DNA from: Bacillus timonensis
GTDB lineage: Bacteria > Bacillota > Bacilli > Bacillales > Bacillaceae_L
Length of the DNA: 64,000 nt
Assembly (NCBI GenBank): GCA_020171895.1
Contig: JAIVAN010000004.1
Coordinates: 372,001 to 436,000, forward strand
Reading direction: 5' to 3'
Below, piece by piece: positions 9,288 to 18,421 of the stretch. The translations under genes and the position numbers were made by a program. Within the stretch, counting starts at the first letter, position 1; each line of letters opens with the position of its first letter. The notes below the pieces were generated by a model. The model made no database searches and was not told the DNA's origin. It saw nothing but the letters and a program-made list of their open reading frames with translations.

Positions 9288-11147
9288 ATGGAACATGGAG
9301 CTTCGGTTGCCTCATTATTAATTGTTATTCTTGTCGCTTTTTTAACACCAATTGTTTTACACAGATTTAAGCTTAACATTATCCCAGTCGTAGTTGCAGA
9401 AATTATCATGGGATTAGTAATTGGGAAAAGTGGTTTTAATATTGTACATGAGGATGTTTGGCTAGAAACGTTATCAACACTTGGATTTATCTTTTTAATG
9501 TTTTTAAGTGGATTAGAAATTGATTTTTCAGCATTTGCAAATAAGAAAAAGAAAGAAAAATTACCAAGTGGTAAAAACGCACCAAATGCATTTCTTGTTT
9601 CACTAGTTATCTTTATTGGTGTGTTTGGAATATCATACGGTTTATCACTATTTTTCGTGTGGTTAGGCTTTATCGACAATGCGTTCTTAATGACATTGAT
9701 TATTTCAACGATTTCTTTAGGTGTCGTTGTGCCAACATTAAAAGACGCTCAAATTATGAAGTCCAACATTGGACAGATCATCTTACTGATTGCAGTTATT
9801 GCTGATTTAGTCACAATGATATTATTAGCTGTTTTCGCTTCCATTTATGGCGAGGGTGGCGGAAGTATGTGGCTATTGTTAATCCTCTTTGGAGTAGGTA
9901 TTCTTTTATACTTCCTAGGAAAATATTTCAGACATCAATCCTTTATCGAAACGATGTCAAAAGGAACCATTCAAATTGGTACAAGAGCTATCTTTACATT
10001 GATCATCGTCTTAGTTGCTCTATCTGAAACGATTGGAGCTGAAAATATTCTTGGGGCCTTCTTAGCGGGTGTGTTAGTTTCATTACTATCACCTAACTCA
10101 GATATGGTCCATAAATTAGATTCATTCGGGTATGGTTTCTTAATTCCAATCTTCTTTGTAATGGTTGGGGTTGAATTAAATGTTTGGGAATTATTCGAAG
10201 ATCCGAAAATTTTACTGCTAATCCCGTTACTTTTCCTAGCACTTGTTATTTCTAAGGTGATACCAGTCTTAATGTTAAGAAAATGGTATGATTGGAGAAC
10301 AACTTTTGCAGCCGGAGCGTTGTTAACGTCAACTCTTTCATTAGTCATTGCAGCTGCGACGATTGGGGAAAGAATGGGCATTATCGATGCGAGAATGTCA
10401 GGTGCTCTTATACTAGTAGCGGTTATTGCGAGCATTGTGACACCAATTGGATTTAAAAAGCTATTTCCTAAGCATGAAGCACAAGAGCCTAAAATTAGGG
10501 TTGCATTTATCGGTGCAAATCAGATGACGCTTCCTGTTACAAGGGAATTAAATACGAATTTATATGAGTCTACGATGTATCATATTACACAAGAAAAAAT
10601 TGAAAAGCGTATTGCTGATTCTCTCTTTAATATCGTTGAACTTGAAGATTATTCAATTGAAACGTTAAAGAAACAAAATGTGTTTGACGTTGATATTTTA
10701 GTTGTATCAACTGGTGATGAGGACATAAATGCAGAGTTATCAATTTTTGCAAAGGAATCAGGAGTAGACCGAGTTATCGCTCGTGTTGAAACACCTGGTT
10801 TAGATGAAACGCTGAAAGAACACAACATTGATGTATTCTCAGTCTTTTTATCAACGAAAACATTGCTTCGCGCATTCATAGAATCACCAAGTGTCATGAG
10901 TATTTTAACCAACCAAGAAACGTCGTTACATCAAATAAATATGAACAACTATAAATATAATGGAATATTATTGCGTAATTTCCCATTCACAGGCGATGTT
11001 ATCTTCGTTCGAATTTTTAGAGGAAAAGACTCGATTGTTCCACACGGAGATACGGAACTAAAAATGGGAGACCGCCTCATTGTTACAGGCTCACGTGAGT
11101 ATGTAGATGAATTAAAGATAGAAATAGAATTCTGTGATTGGTGCTAG
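9288..11147 (+). CDS. yjbQ: CPA2-type monovalent cation/proton antiporter YjbQ with TrkA domains
   Basis: Protein of 619 residues. About twelve membrane segments (1-390) form a CPA2 Na+(K+)/H+ antiporter, with the LGFIFLMFLSGLEIDF and LGAFLAGVLVSLLSP motifs. A cytosolic TrkA-N-like domain (about 405-530) and a TrkA-C domain (about 535-619, ending in GDRLIVTGSREYVDELK) follow; TrkA-C/RCK_C domains are known c-di-AMP binding modules. The ATG at 9288 is spaced correctly from AGGGGAGG, while the GTG at 9285 is too close. Position between prpE/mgtE and fabI matches B. subtilis yjbQ. Confidence 0.9.
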   Translation: MEHGASVASLLIVILVAFLTPIVLHRFKLNIIPVVVAEIIMGLVIGKSGFNIVHEDVWLETLSTLGFIFLMFLSGLEIDFSAFANKKKKEKLPSGKNAPNAFLVSLVIFIGVFGISYGLSLFFVWLGFIDNAFLMTLIISTISLGVVVPTLKDAQIMKSNIGQIILLIAVIADLVTMILLAVFASIYGEGGGSMWLLLILFGVGILLYFLGKYFRHQSFIETMSKGTIQIGTRAIFTLIIVLVALSETIGAENILGAFLAGVLVSLLSPNSDMVHKLDSFGYGFLIPIFFVMVGVELNVWELFEDPKILLLIPLLFLALVISKVIPVLMLRKWYDWRTTFAAGALLTSTLSLVIAAATIGERMGIIDARMSGALILVAVIASIVTPIGFKKLFPKHEAQEPKIRVAFIGANQMTLPVTRELNTNLYESTMYHITQEKIEKRIADSLFNIVELEDYSIETLKKQNVFDVDILVVSTGDEDINAELSIFAKESGVDRVIARVETPGLDETLKEHNIDVFSVFLSTKTLLRAFIESPSVMSILTNQETSLHQINMNNYKYNGILLRNFPFTGDVIFVRIFRGKDSIVPHGDTELKMGDRLIVTGSREYVDELKIEIEFCDWC

Positions 11148-11163
11148 GGAACATAGTACGATG

Positions 11164-11207
11164 AAAAAAGCTGACTGAAGAGAACTTAACTCTTCGTCAG
11201 CTTTTTT
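11164..11207 (+). terminator. Terminator after yjbQ
   Basis: Near-perfect stem AAAAAAGCTGACTGAAGAG / CTCTTCGTCAGCTTTTTT with a short AT-rich loop and a run of T. It ends the yjbQ transcript. The stretch from here to the fabI promoter holds nothing else recognised. Confidence 0.9.
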
Positions 11208-11412
11208 GTGTAAATGGGACTAATCGTTTATTAAAAAGAGATGAAATATTTTATTTAGAAGGTGAATGATTGTATACGAATAAAATGGACTTCTCCGATT
11301 TTTGATACAAGTGCGGTAGCCCCCATCTCTTCACACCATTCTAGAAACAAGCTTATAAAATCCACCACAAAAGGAAAGAAATGAATCATAGCTTTTTTCA
11401 TCACAACTATGG

Positions 11413-11449
11413 TATACTGAAATCAAATAAATTAGTACTAGGTACTAAT
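11413..11449 (+). promoter_or_regulatory. fabI promoter -10 with FapR operator
   Basis: A TATACT hexamer (11413-11418) is followed 12 bp later by ATTAGTACTAGGTACTAAT (11431-11449), a perfect inverted repeat matching the FapR consensus TTAGTACCTG(A/G)TACTAA of Bacillus fatty-acid genes. FapR repression is relieved by malonyl-CoA. The -35 element is poor. The location around the expected transcription start suits repression by steric block. Confidence 0.85.
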
Positions 11450-11519
11450 AACTTGTATAAATCTATTAAGTTCTTTAAGATGTAAATAATAGTAAAAAGA
11501 TAAACAGGAGGAAATTGTT

Positions 11520-12293
11520 ATGGGATTATCATTAGCAGGTCGTACATATGTCGTTATGGGAGTGGCGAATAAACGCAGTATTGCATGGGGAATTGCTCGT
11601 TCTCTTCATGAATCTGGTGCACGCTTAATTTTCACTTATGCTGGAGAACGCTTAGAAAAAAGTGTACGTGAACTAGCAGATTCACTTGGAAATGATTCAT
11701 TAGTAATTCCATGTGATGTGACAAATGATGAAGAAATCGTAAAATGTTTTGCTGATATTAAGGAACAGGTAGGAACGATTCACGGATTAGCTCACTGTAT
11801 CGCATTCGCAAACAAAGAAGAACTTGAAGGCGACTATATGAATACAACTCGTGATGGCTTCTTATTAGCTCACAATATTAGCTCTTACTCGTTAACGGCA
11901 GTAGCAAAAGTTGCGAAAGACCTAATGACTGAAGGTGGAAGTATTGTAACGCTTACTTACCTTGGTGGAGAGCGCGTTGTTTCAAACTATAATGTTATGG
12001 GTGTAGCGAAAGCTTCACTTGATGCAAGTGTAAAATATTTAGCCAATGACTTAGGAAAAATGGGGATTCGTGTAAATGCCATTTCTGCAGGACCAATTCG
12101 TACGTTAAGTGCAAAAGGAGTAAGTGATTTCAATTCCATTCTAAAAGAAATTGAAGAGCGTGCTCCATTACGTCGCACTACAACACAAGAAGAAGTAGGA
12201 GATGCAGCAACATTCTTGTTTAGTGACCTTGCGCGCGGCATTACAGGTGAAAATATCCACGTAGATTCTGGATACCACATTCTTGCTCGTTAA
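11520..12293 (+). CDS. fabI: Enoyl-[acyl-carrier-protein] reductase FabI
   Basis: Protein of 257 residues, a short-chain dehydrogenase-type enoyl-ACP reductase. The cofactor-binding GVANKRSIAWGIA loop is near the N-terminus, and the FabI catalytic set Tyr147, Tyr157 and Lys164 is at exactly the family positions. It performs the last reduction of each fatty-acid elongation cycle. The ATG follows an AGGAGG site. A FapR operator lies upstream and a terminator downstream, so it is a single-gene transcript. It corresponds to B. subtilis yjbW. Confidence 0.96.
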   Translation: MGLSLAGRTYVVMGVANKRSIAWGIARSLHESGARLIFTYAGERLEKSVRELADSLGNDSLVIPCDVTNDEEIVKCFADIKEQVGTIHGLAHCIAFANKEELEGDYMNTTRDGFLLAHNISSYSLTAVAKVAKDLMTEGGSIVTLTYLGGERVVSNYNVMGVAKASLDASVKYLANDLGKMGIRVNAISAGPIRTLSAKGVSDFNSILKEIEERAPLRRTTTQEEVGDAATFLFSDLARGITGENIHVDSGYHILAR

Positions 12294-12312
12294 AATCGAT
12301 CGTAAAATACGA

Positions 12313-12343
12313 AAGCCTGCCATGATAATGGGCAGGCTTTTTT
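12313..12343 (+). terminator. Terminator after fabI
   Basis: Stem AAGCCTGCC / GGGCAGGCTT with loop ATGATAAT, followed by TTTTT. Confidence 0.88.
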
Positions 12344-12452
12344 CTATATGTTTTTTACTATTCAGCTTCCTCCTCCTCTTTTTACCCCAAAACATCTGTA
12401 ATAAATTATGTGCTGAAATTCATAGTATAGAATAGCAAGGACCGATACTTTT

Positions 12453-12481
12453 GCCATTGTGATCTCTCTTTTCACAATGGC
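12453..12481 (+). other. Perfect 10-bp inverted repeat upstream of the polysaccharide cluster
   Basis: GCCATTGTGA (12453-12462) and TCACAATGGC (12472-12481), separated by nine pyrimidines and followed by TTTCTTT. It could be a second terminator insulating the cluster, an attenuator in a leader, or an operator; sequence alone does not decide. The rest of the 12344-12627 gap shows no clear promoter. Confidence 0.5.
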
Positions 12482-12627
12482 TTTCTTTAAAAATGGACAC
12501 CTTTCCTCCAGCTAAATTGAGGCAAAAGCTCACACCATTTCTATACACATCACATAGTCTAAATATGGATTTTAAGGACTATCAGACTATTTTTACTGAT
12601 AAGTGCTAAAAAACTTAGGGTAAGAAT

Positions 12628-13320
12628 GTGTCAAAATTAGTGAGCTTATGGGAGGCATTATTCTTGGGAAAATTACAACAGGAATACGAGAAAATAAGAA
12701 AAGAGAAAAAGGGATATTTCTTTTGTAAGAGAGTATTCGATATTTTATTTAGCTTTGGATTATTAGTGATGTTTTTTCCGGTATTTCTAGGTGTCGCTTT
12801 TTTCATTTTATTATTTGATGGTCCACCTGTCATTTTCAAGCAATACAGAGCTGGAGTCATGAACATTCCCTTTGTTATATGGAAATTTCGATCCATGAAA
12901 CCATCAGAAGAAAAAGGAATAAGGAGAATTTATCATTGGGAAAACGGGGTACCTGATGAATTTATTTTCAAGTCAGAGAATGACAATCCTAATGTCACTA
13001 AGGTTGGTTCATTCTTGCGTAAATATAGCCTTGATGAACTTCCGCAGCTTATCAATGTATTAAAAGGAGAAATGAGTATAGTGGGACCGAGACCAGAGAT
13101 TACCGACATTACAGCTTGCTACAGTCCAGATCAATTAAAGAGATTGTATGTAAAACCAGGGTTAACAGGTTGGGCTCAAGTAAACGGTCGTTCTGAAATG
13201 AATCATGGGGTCAAAATGGCATATGACCTATACTATATTCAAAATTGCTCATTGCTTCTAGATCTGAAAATTATCCTGAAGACATTTGTGATTGTCGTAA
13301 AAGGTAAAGGTGCTTATTAA
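12628..13320 (+). CDS. Undecaprenyl-phosphate sugar phosphotransferase (bacterial sugar transferase family)
   Basis: Protein of 230 residues. After one membrane segment (about 38-62) comes the bacterial sugar transferase (WcaJ/EpsL-type) domain: [34 protein letters not shown] and the C-terminal [16 protein letters not shown]. It transfers a sugar-1-phosphate to undecaprenyl phosphate to start polysaccharide repeat-unit assembly. The start is uncertain: GTG at 12628 has a weak AGGGTAAG site, and an in-frame ATG at 12649 is an alternative. First gene of the polysaccharide cluster. Confidence 0.9.
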   Translation: MSKLVSLWEALFLGKLQQEYEKIRKEKKGYFFCKRVFDILFSFGLLVMFFPVFLGVAFFILLFDGPPVIFKQYRAGVMNIPFVIWKFRSMKPSEEKGIRRIYHWENGVPDEFIFKSENDNPNVTKVGSFLRKYSLDELPQLINVLKGEMSIVGPRPEITDITACYSPDQLKRLYVKPGLTGWAQVNGRSEMNHGVKMAYDLYYIQNCSLLLDLKIILKTFVIVVKGKGAY

Positions 13321-13350
13321 AAAACGCAATCTTTTCTGGGGGGGGATGAT

Positions 13351-14712
13351 ATGAGTAAAGAATTAGAGTTAGGTGATTTTCTGAAAGTGATTCAAAAAGG
13401 ATATAAGGTGATTTTTGCGATTGTATTATTTACAACAGTCCTTGGAGCATTTGTAAGCTATTTCGTTTTGACACCCGTTTATAAGGCTCAAACAGATTTA
13501 CTCGTTGCTACCACTGAACTACCTGATGAGCGTCTATCCTCAATTGAAATTGAAACTAATGTGAAATTAATTGAAACCTATAAATATATTCTGACAAGTA
13601 ATGGACTTCTAGAGAATGTTAGAGATGAAATTTGGGACATTTCTTCTGTAGGTCAGTTAAAAGAAAAAATTGAAATCATAACGAGTGGGAATTCTCAAAT
13701 TATTACGGTAGTGGTGGAAGACTCAGATCCAGATCGAGCCGTCGGCATTGCTAATACACTCGTGGAAACCTTTCAAGCTGAAATACCGAAAATAATGAGT
13801 ATTGATAATGTACATATATTATCAATGGCAAAAGATGATATGACAAGGGATCCAGTTTGGCCAAACCATTCTCTAAACATTATCGTATCAGCTTTTATCG
13901 GTTTAACTTTATCACTTTTAGCAATAAGTTTTAAAGAACTAATTAATGCTGACATACGTACTCAGCAAGACATTGAACAATATATTGACCTTCCTACCCT
14001 AGGAATAATTCCACAACTTAAACCAACCGTTCATGAAAAAAATCTATTAGTTGATGATAGATATTTGAGAATGATTTCAAGGTCAGATCCACGATCACCT
14101 GCTGTAGAAGCATTTCGATCGATTCGAACCAATCTACAATTTAAAGGGGCGAATCAAGAGTTAAAAACGATATTGTTTACAAGCTCCATCTCAGGTGAAG
14201 GAAAAACAGTAACAAGTGGGAATCTTGCTATTACAATGGCACTGGATAATCGAAGAACTTTACTGATTGATGCTGATTTAAGAAAACCAAACGGACACTA
14301 TTTATTTAACAGTCCAAATCGAAAAGGATTGACTTCCTATTTAACTAACAACTTACCATTAAAAGAGGTTGTAAAAAGAACAGACATTCCTAACCTTGCT
14401 TTCCTGCCATCAGGACCGGTCCCACCAAATCCCGCTGAACTATTATCTTCAAAGAAAATGAATGAATTATTAACCGAAATAAAGCAGCATTTTGATTTCA
14501 TTATTATTGATTCTCCACCACTAGTCGTAACGGATGCGGTTATTCTTTCAACAAAGGTAGATGGCTGTATATTTGTCGTAAATTCAGAAGAAACAAAACG
14601 AAATTCTGCTCAAAAAAGTATAAAGAAGCTTTCACAAGTAGAAGCAAATGTAGTAGGAGTTGTCCTTAATGATACTCTTTCTGAGTATTATGAACAGTAT
14701 TTTTATGATTAA
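13351..14712 (+). CDS. Wzz/CpsC-CpsD fusion: chain-length regulator and BY-type tyrosine kinase
   Basis: Protein of 453 residues. The Wzz domain (about 1-195) is flanked by membrane segments at about 18-40 and 175-195, with the proline-rich ATRDP/VWPNHS-type region before the second. The cytosolic kinase domain has Walker A SISGEGKT (279-286), Walker A' LLIDADLRKP (304-313) and Walker B FIIIDSPP, and ends in a tyrosine cluster (EYYEQYFYD). Most Firmicutes encode activator and kinase separately; here both are in one chain as in proteobacterial Wzc. The PHP phosphatase next door is its likely partner. Confidence 0.9.
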   Translation: MSKELELGDFLKVIQKGYKVIFAIVLFTTVLGAFVSYFVLTPVYKAQTDLLVATTELPDERLSSIEIETNVKLIETYKYILTSNGLLENVRDEIWDISSVGQLKEKIEIITSGNSQIITVVVEDSDPDRAVGIANTLVETFQAEIPKIMSIDNVHILSMAKDDMTRDPVWPNHSLNIIVSAFIGLTLSLLAISFKELINADIRTQQDIEQYIDLPTLGIIPQLKPTVHEKNLLVDDRYLRMISRSDPRSPAVEAFRSIRTNLQFKGANQELKTILFTSSISGEGKTVTSGNLAITMALDNRRTLLIDADLRKPNGHYLFNSPNRKGLTSYLTNNLPLKEVVKRTDIPNLAFLPSGPVPPNPAELLSSKKMNELLTEIKQHFDFIIIDSPPLVVTDAVILSTKVDGCIFVVNSEETKRNSAQKSIKKLSQVEANVVGVVLNDTLSEYYEQYFYD

Positions 14713-14750
14713 GAGAATAAGAGAAAACAGGGAGAGAAAGGTGGGATGAC

Positions 14751-15515
14751 ATGAAGGTAGACATTCATAGCCATTTACTATTTGATCTAGATGATGGAGC
14801 AGCAACCCCATATGATACTATCACACTTGCAAAAAAGGCTGTGGAGTTAGGAATTACACATGTCATAGCAACCCCACATCATAAAAATGGTATGTATTCA
14901 AATCCACCTGATACAATTCGAAAAAGAGTATTTGAAGTAAATAAGCTACTACAAAATATGAACATACCATTAAAGGTGTTTCCAGGAATGGAGATTAAGT
15001 TATATGGCGATCTCGTAACCGATTTAGAAAAAGAAAATGAACTTTTAACTTTAAATAATACGAAAAAATATGTTCTAATTGAACTTCCACAAAGTCATAT
15101 TCCACATTATACAGAAGAGATTTTTTTTCATTTGCAGTTAAAGGGCTATATTCCGATCTTGTCTCATGTCGAGCGAAACAAGGTCTTTCAAAAGGACCCT
15201 GAGCGCTTGTACAATCTTGTACAAAAGGGAGCACTCACTCAAGTTACAGCGGGGAGCATCATTGGAACATTTGGTTATAAAGTACAAAAATTTACACTTG
15301 CATTAGTGAGACATCAACTTGTCCACTTTATTGCGTCAGATGCACATAATGAAAACAGGTCATTTCAACTCCCGCTCGCATATCAGTTCATTGAAACAAA
15401 CTTTTCGTCAAAGTTATCAAACTATTTTATTAAAAACTCCATTCATGTATTATACGGTGTTGAATTTCCTATATTAGATGCAAGTAAGGTCGAAAGAAAG
15501 AAAAAATGGTTTTGA
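14751..15515 (+). CDS. PHP-family tyrosine-protein phosphatase (CpsB/YwqE type)
   Basis: Protein of 254 residues starting MKVDIHSHLLFDLDDGA, the metal-binding HxH motif of CpsB/Wzb/YwqE manganese-dependent phosphatases. ATPHH, FPGMEIKLYGD, LSHVERN and ASDAHNENRSF follow as further metal ligands. It dephosphorylates the BY-kinase, whose gene ends 38 bp upstream, giving the usual phosphorylation cycle that controls polymer length. Confidence 0.92.
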   Translation: MKVDIHSHLLFDLDDGAATPYDTITLAKKAVELGITHVIATPHHKNGMYSNPPDTIRKRVFEVNKLLQNMNIPLKVFPGMEIKLYGDLVTDLEKENELLTLNNTKKYVLIELPQSHIPHYTEEIFFHLQLKGYIPILSHVERNKVFQKDPERLYNLVQKGALTQVTAGSIIGTFGYKVQKFTLALVRHQLVHFIASDAHNENRSFQLPLAYQFIETNFSSKLSNYFIKNSIHVLYGVEFPILDASKVERKKKWF

Positions 15516-15625
15516 CATTTAAGTAGGAGGCCGGGGAATGAGGGGACCTCCCATTTTTGAAACTCATAGTTATGAGCTGAAGTCAGCATCAACGTCAAAA
15601 GTAAGGAAGGACCAGGAGTGAATAC

Positions 15626-16783
15626 ATGGAGAATACCGATTATCTCAAATCAAAATGGTTTCTATATCTAGTCGCTTTTGAACTAGCTTTAAGCTCTTAT
15701 GTGTTAATTGAACCTTCTCCTTATGACATAGTATTTGTCATCATGATGTTCTTGGCTTTGTTATTTTCCTTGCTAAAATATCGCACCAATTTCATGTTGC
15801 CATTGTTCCTATTATTCTTCTATTTAATTTGTAACCTTTATTCTATGTTTTTTGCCGAGAGTTATTTGAGGGCCATTTTTTATTGCACCATTACTTTATA
15901 CCTTGTCATCACTTGGATTTTTGTAGTAGGAGTGGCGGGGCATTTTAAGGAAAAAGTATTACCTTTTATTTTTAATGGATACACCGTAGCTGCAGTGCTA
16001 ACAACTACAGTTGGAGTATTAGCCTATTTTCACCTTATACCAAATTATGAAAACTATCTCATTTTTGATCGAGTGAAGGGATTTTCAAAAGACCCTAACG
16101 TCTTTGGTCCATTCTTAATTCCACCAGCTTTATATATGATCTATAAAATGGAGCATAGCAAAGGGAGAAGGAGTGTATATTCTTTTATTTTGTTTGCCTT
16201 TCTCTCTAGTGGAATTTTCTTAAGTTTTTCTAGAGCCGCATGGGCTCATTATGCTTTATCCCTCTTACTTTATTTCTTTTTTTGGAAAACTGTTCCACTC
16301 AAGAAAAGGCTCGTTACTCTCGTTATCATAACGTTTTTATGCGTCCCAGGCTTAGTATATTTTGTTTCTTCGCCTTTTGTTGCAGATTTATTTCAAGAGA
16401 GAATAGGTTTACAAGGCTATGATGCTGAAAGATTTGGTACACAAGTTGAAGCATTACGTACGGCAGTTGAACATCCATTTGGGATAGGTCCCGGTCAGTC
16501 AGAGGTTGTTTTTGATTATTCAACCCATAGTTTATACGCACGTGTTCTTACAGAAAATGGATTTATTGGGATCATTACCTTTATGCTGTTTTACTTTATT
16601 TGCTTAGTGAAAGTATTAAAAATGATTAAAGGTGTGAGAGGTGAAAAAAGGGGCTATTATGTCCTAATCGCTGCGTCGCTTATTGGCATATTATTTAATA
16701 GTCTCTTTATTGATACCTTACATTGGCGCCATTTGTGGTTATTACTTGGCCTTGCTTGGTGTCCTTACTCGTTTGAAAAGTAA
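15626..16783 (+). CDS. O-antigen ligase/polymerase (Wzy-like) membrane protein
   Basis: Protein of 385 residues with ten or more hydrophobic segments. A central periplasmic-type loop (about 255-305) contains ERIGLQGYDAERFGTQ and HPFGIGPGQSEV...THSLYARVLTENGFIG, the H-x6-7-E pattern of the Wzy/WaaL O-antigen ligase family. In this setting it most likely polymerises lipid-linked repeat units outside the membrane. The ATG follows AGGACCAGGAG. No Wzx flippase is seen in the window. Confidence 0.85.
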   Translation: MENTDYLKSKWFLYLVAFELALSSYVLIEPSPYDIVFVIMMFLALLFSLLKYRTNFMLPLFLLFFYLICNLYSMFFAESYLRAIFYCTITLYLVITWIFVVGVAGHFKEKVLPFIFNGYTVAAVLTTTVGVLAYFHLIPNYENYLIFDRVKGFSKDPNVFGPFLIPPALYMIYKMEHSKGRRSVYSFILFAFLSSGIFLSFSRAAWAHYALSLLLYFFFWKTVPLKKRLVTLVIITFLCVPGLVYFVSSPFVADLFQERIGLQGYDAERFGTQVEALRTAVEHPFGIGPGQSEVVFDYSTHSLYARVLTENGFIGIITFMLFYFICLVKVLKMIKGVRGEKRGYYVLIAASLIGILFNSLFIDTLHWRHLWLLLGLAWCPYSFEK

Positions 16784-16824
16784 AGAGTGAAATGGTAGAA
16801 AAATCGGGTTGATTTTACATGAAA

Positions 16825-17160
16825 AGTCATTTGTATAAGGGATGAAGCCCGAAGTCGGTTTGAAAATCAACAGGTGAGTCCTTCATGCAGGGGATGAAGT
16901 ACAAAATCGGTTGAAGATCAACAGGTGAGTCCTTCATCCAGGGAATGAAGTCCGAAATGGGTTCAAAATCAGCAGGTGAGTCCTTCATATAGGGGATGAA
17001 GTCCAAAATCGTCTCAAAGTACACCAAAAAAGTCCTTCATACAAAGGATGAAGTCCGAAACAGGACCAAAGCACACCAGAAAAGTCGTTCATCCAGGTGA
17101 TGAAGTCCAAAACTAGACTAGAGCACACCAAAAAAGTCCTTCATCAAGGGGAATTAACCA
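16825..17160. repeat. 51-52 bp tandem repeat with palindromic core, about seven units
   Basis: Units start at GTCCTTCAT-type motifs at about 16826, 16878, 16929, 16980, 17032, 17084 and 17136, with spacing 51-52 bp. Each core reads GTCCTTCATnnAGGGGATGAAGTCC, an imperfect palindrome; linkers vary (AAAATCGGTTCAAAATCAACAGGTGA in early units, AAAGCACACCAAAAA in late ones). It fills the gap between the polymerase and GT4 genes. A minus-strand frame through it encodes 17-residue repeats and is regarded as fortuitous. Confidence 0.9.
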
Positions 17161-17295
17161 ATAACCGGTTCAAAACTCTATTAAATTAGAACCACTAACT
17201 TACAGATTAATAACTCCAAAAATAAAAACAACGTACCGTCAATCACTCATCACAGGAGGTAATGAGTTTAACTACGATTGGATGGGAGTGTTGCT

Positions 17296-18396
17296 ATGAA
17301 GGTAATACAAATGATTACGAGGATGGATGATATGGGAGGGGCGCAAATTCACGTGAGAGATATTTGTGATGCCCTAATAGAAAACGGTCATGAGGTGGTT
17401 GTTCTTGCAGGGGGAAAAGGCCCTATTTATAAAGCTCTTACTGCAAAAGGAATCCGTTGTGTAGATCTAAAAAACCTTAAAAGAAACATCCATCCGTATT
17501 ACGATATTAAGGCATTTTTCGAGATTCGTAAACATGTAAGAGAAATCAATCCAGATTTAATAGCTACACATTCTGCGAAGGCAGGAATCATAGGTAGATT
17601 AGTAGCCAAATTCGTCAATATTCCTTCGATTTACACTGCTCATGGTTGGGCCTTTACAGAGGGAGTTAGTAAACGTAAGCGCTGGTTGTATGCGAAAATT
17701 GAAAAGTGGGTTTCAAAACGAACAAAAGGAATTATTACTGTTTCAAATTATGATAAAAACTTAGCCTTAGATCACCGTGTAGCTCAAGACAACAAAATGG
17801 AAGTCATTCATAACGGAGTAAGAGAAGTTGAGCAAACCCATCTTGCAACACCAGAAATACAACCGCCCACTATTACAATGGTTGCACGATTCGCCTCTCC
17901 CAAAGACCAGTTAACATTACTAAACGCTTTAAATAACTTGAGAGCAGATAATTGGAAGCTAATGTTTGTTGGGGATGGACCTACAAGATCCACAATAGAA
18001 CAAACTGCGACTGAATATGGTTTGAATGAGAATGTGGAGTTTTTAGGTAACCGCTTAGATGTAGCGAATATACTAGCTAGTTCACAACTGTTTGTATTGA
18101 TATCAAAATGGGAGGGTCTTCCTCTAAGTGTGCTAGAGGCGATGCGAGGAGGATTACCAATTATTGCGTCTAATGTAGGTGGTGTGAAAGAGGCTGTCTT
18201 CAATGGAGAGAATGGGTTTCTAATTGAACGAGGTAACCTAGAAGAGTTGATTCGAAAATTACATCTTTTGATCAATACCCCAATTTTAAGGAAAGAAATG
18301 GGTGAACAGTCACGGAAAATCTATGAACAGAAATTTACGGTGGAAAAAATGCAGACGAAAACGATTAATTATTATCAGAAAATACTAGATAAATAG
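17296..18396 (+). CDS. Glycosyltransferase family 4 (GT-B)
   Basis: Protein of 366 residues with the GT4 N-domain (MGGAQIHVRDICDALIENGHEV, GGKGP, THSAKAGIIGR, YTAHGWAF) and the nucleotide-sugar binding C-domain (VARFASPKDQLTLLNAL, FVGDGP, and the EX7E-type WEGLPLSVLEAMRGGLPIIASNVGG). It adds a sugar from an NDP donor to the lipid-linked intermediate; donor and acceptor are unknown. The ATG at 17296 with GGGAG upstream is preferred to the TTG at 17278. Confidence 0.92.
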   Translation: MKVIQMITRMDDMGGAQIHVRDICDALIENGHEVVVLAGGKGPIYKALTAKGIRCVDLKNLKRNIHPYYDIKAFFEIRKHVREINPDLIATHSAKAGIIGRLVAKFVNIPSIYTAHGWAFTEGVSKRKRWLYAKIEKWVSKRTKGIITVSNYDKNLALDHRVAQDNKMEVIHNGVREVEQTHLATPEIQPPTITMVARFASPKDQLTLLNALNNLRADNWKLMFVGDGPTRSTIEQTATEYGLNENVEFLGNRLDVANILASSQLFVLISKWEGLPLSVLEAMRGGLPIIASNVGGVKEAVFNGENGFLIERGNLEELIRKLHLLINTPILRKEMGEQSRKIYEQKFTVEKMQTKTINYYQKILDK

Positions 18397-18421
18397 AATT
18401 CGTTTCCATCAGGGGGAGAAA

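Noticed and set aside
9281-10912. Three minus-strand frames of 87-154 codons
   Set aside because: Antisense shadows of yjbQ, without ribosome sites or recognisable domains.
16827-17027. Minus-strand frame encoding 17-residue repeats
   Set aside because: Arises because the 51-bp DNA repeat is a multiple of three; the frame breaks when later units become 52 bp, and no start signals are present.
16825-17160. CRISPR array
   Set aside because: Repeats and linkers vary together, the linkers are themselves similar to one another, unit length is 51-52 bp, and no cas genes are present.
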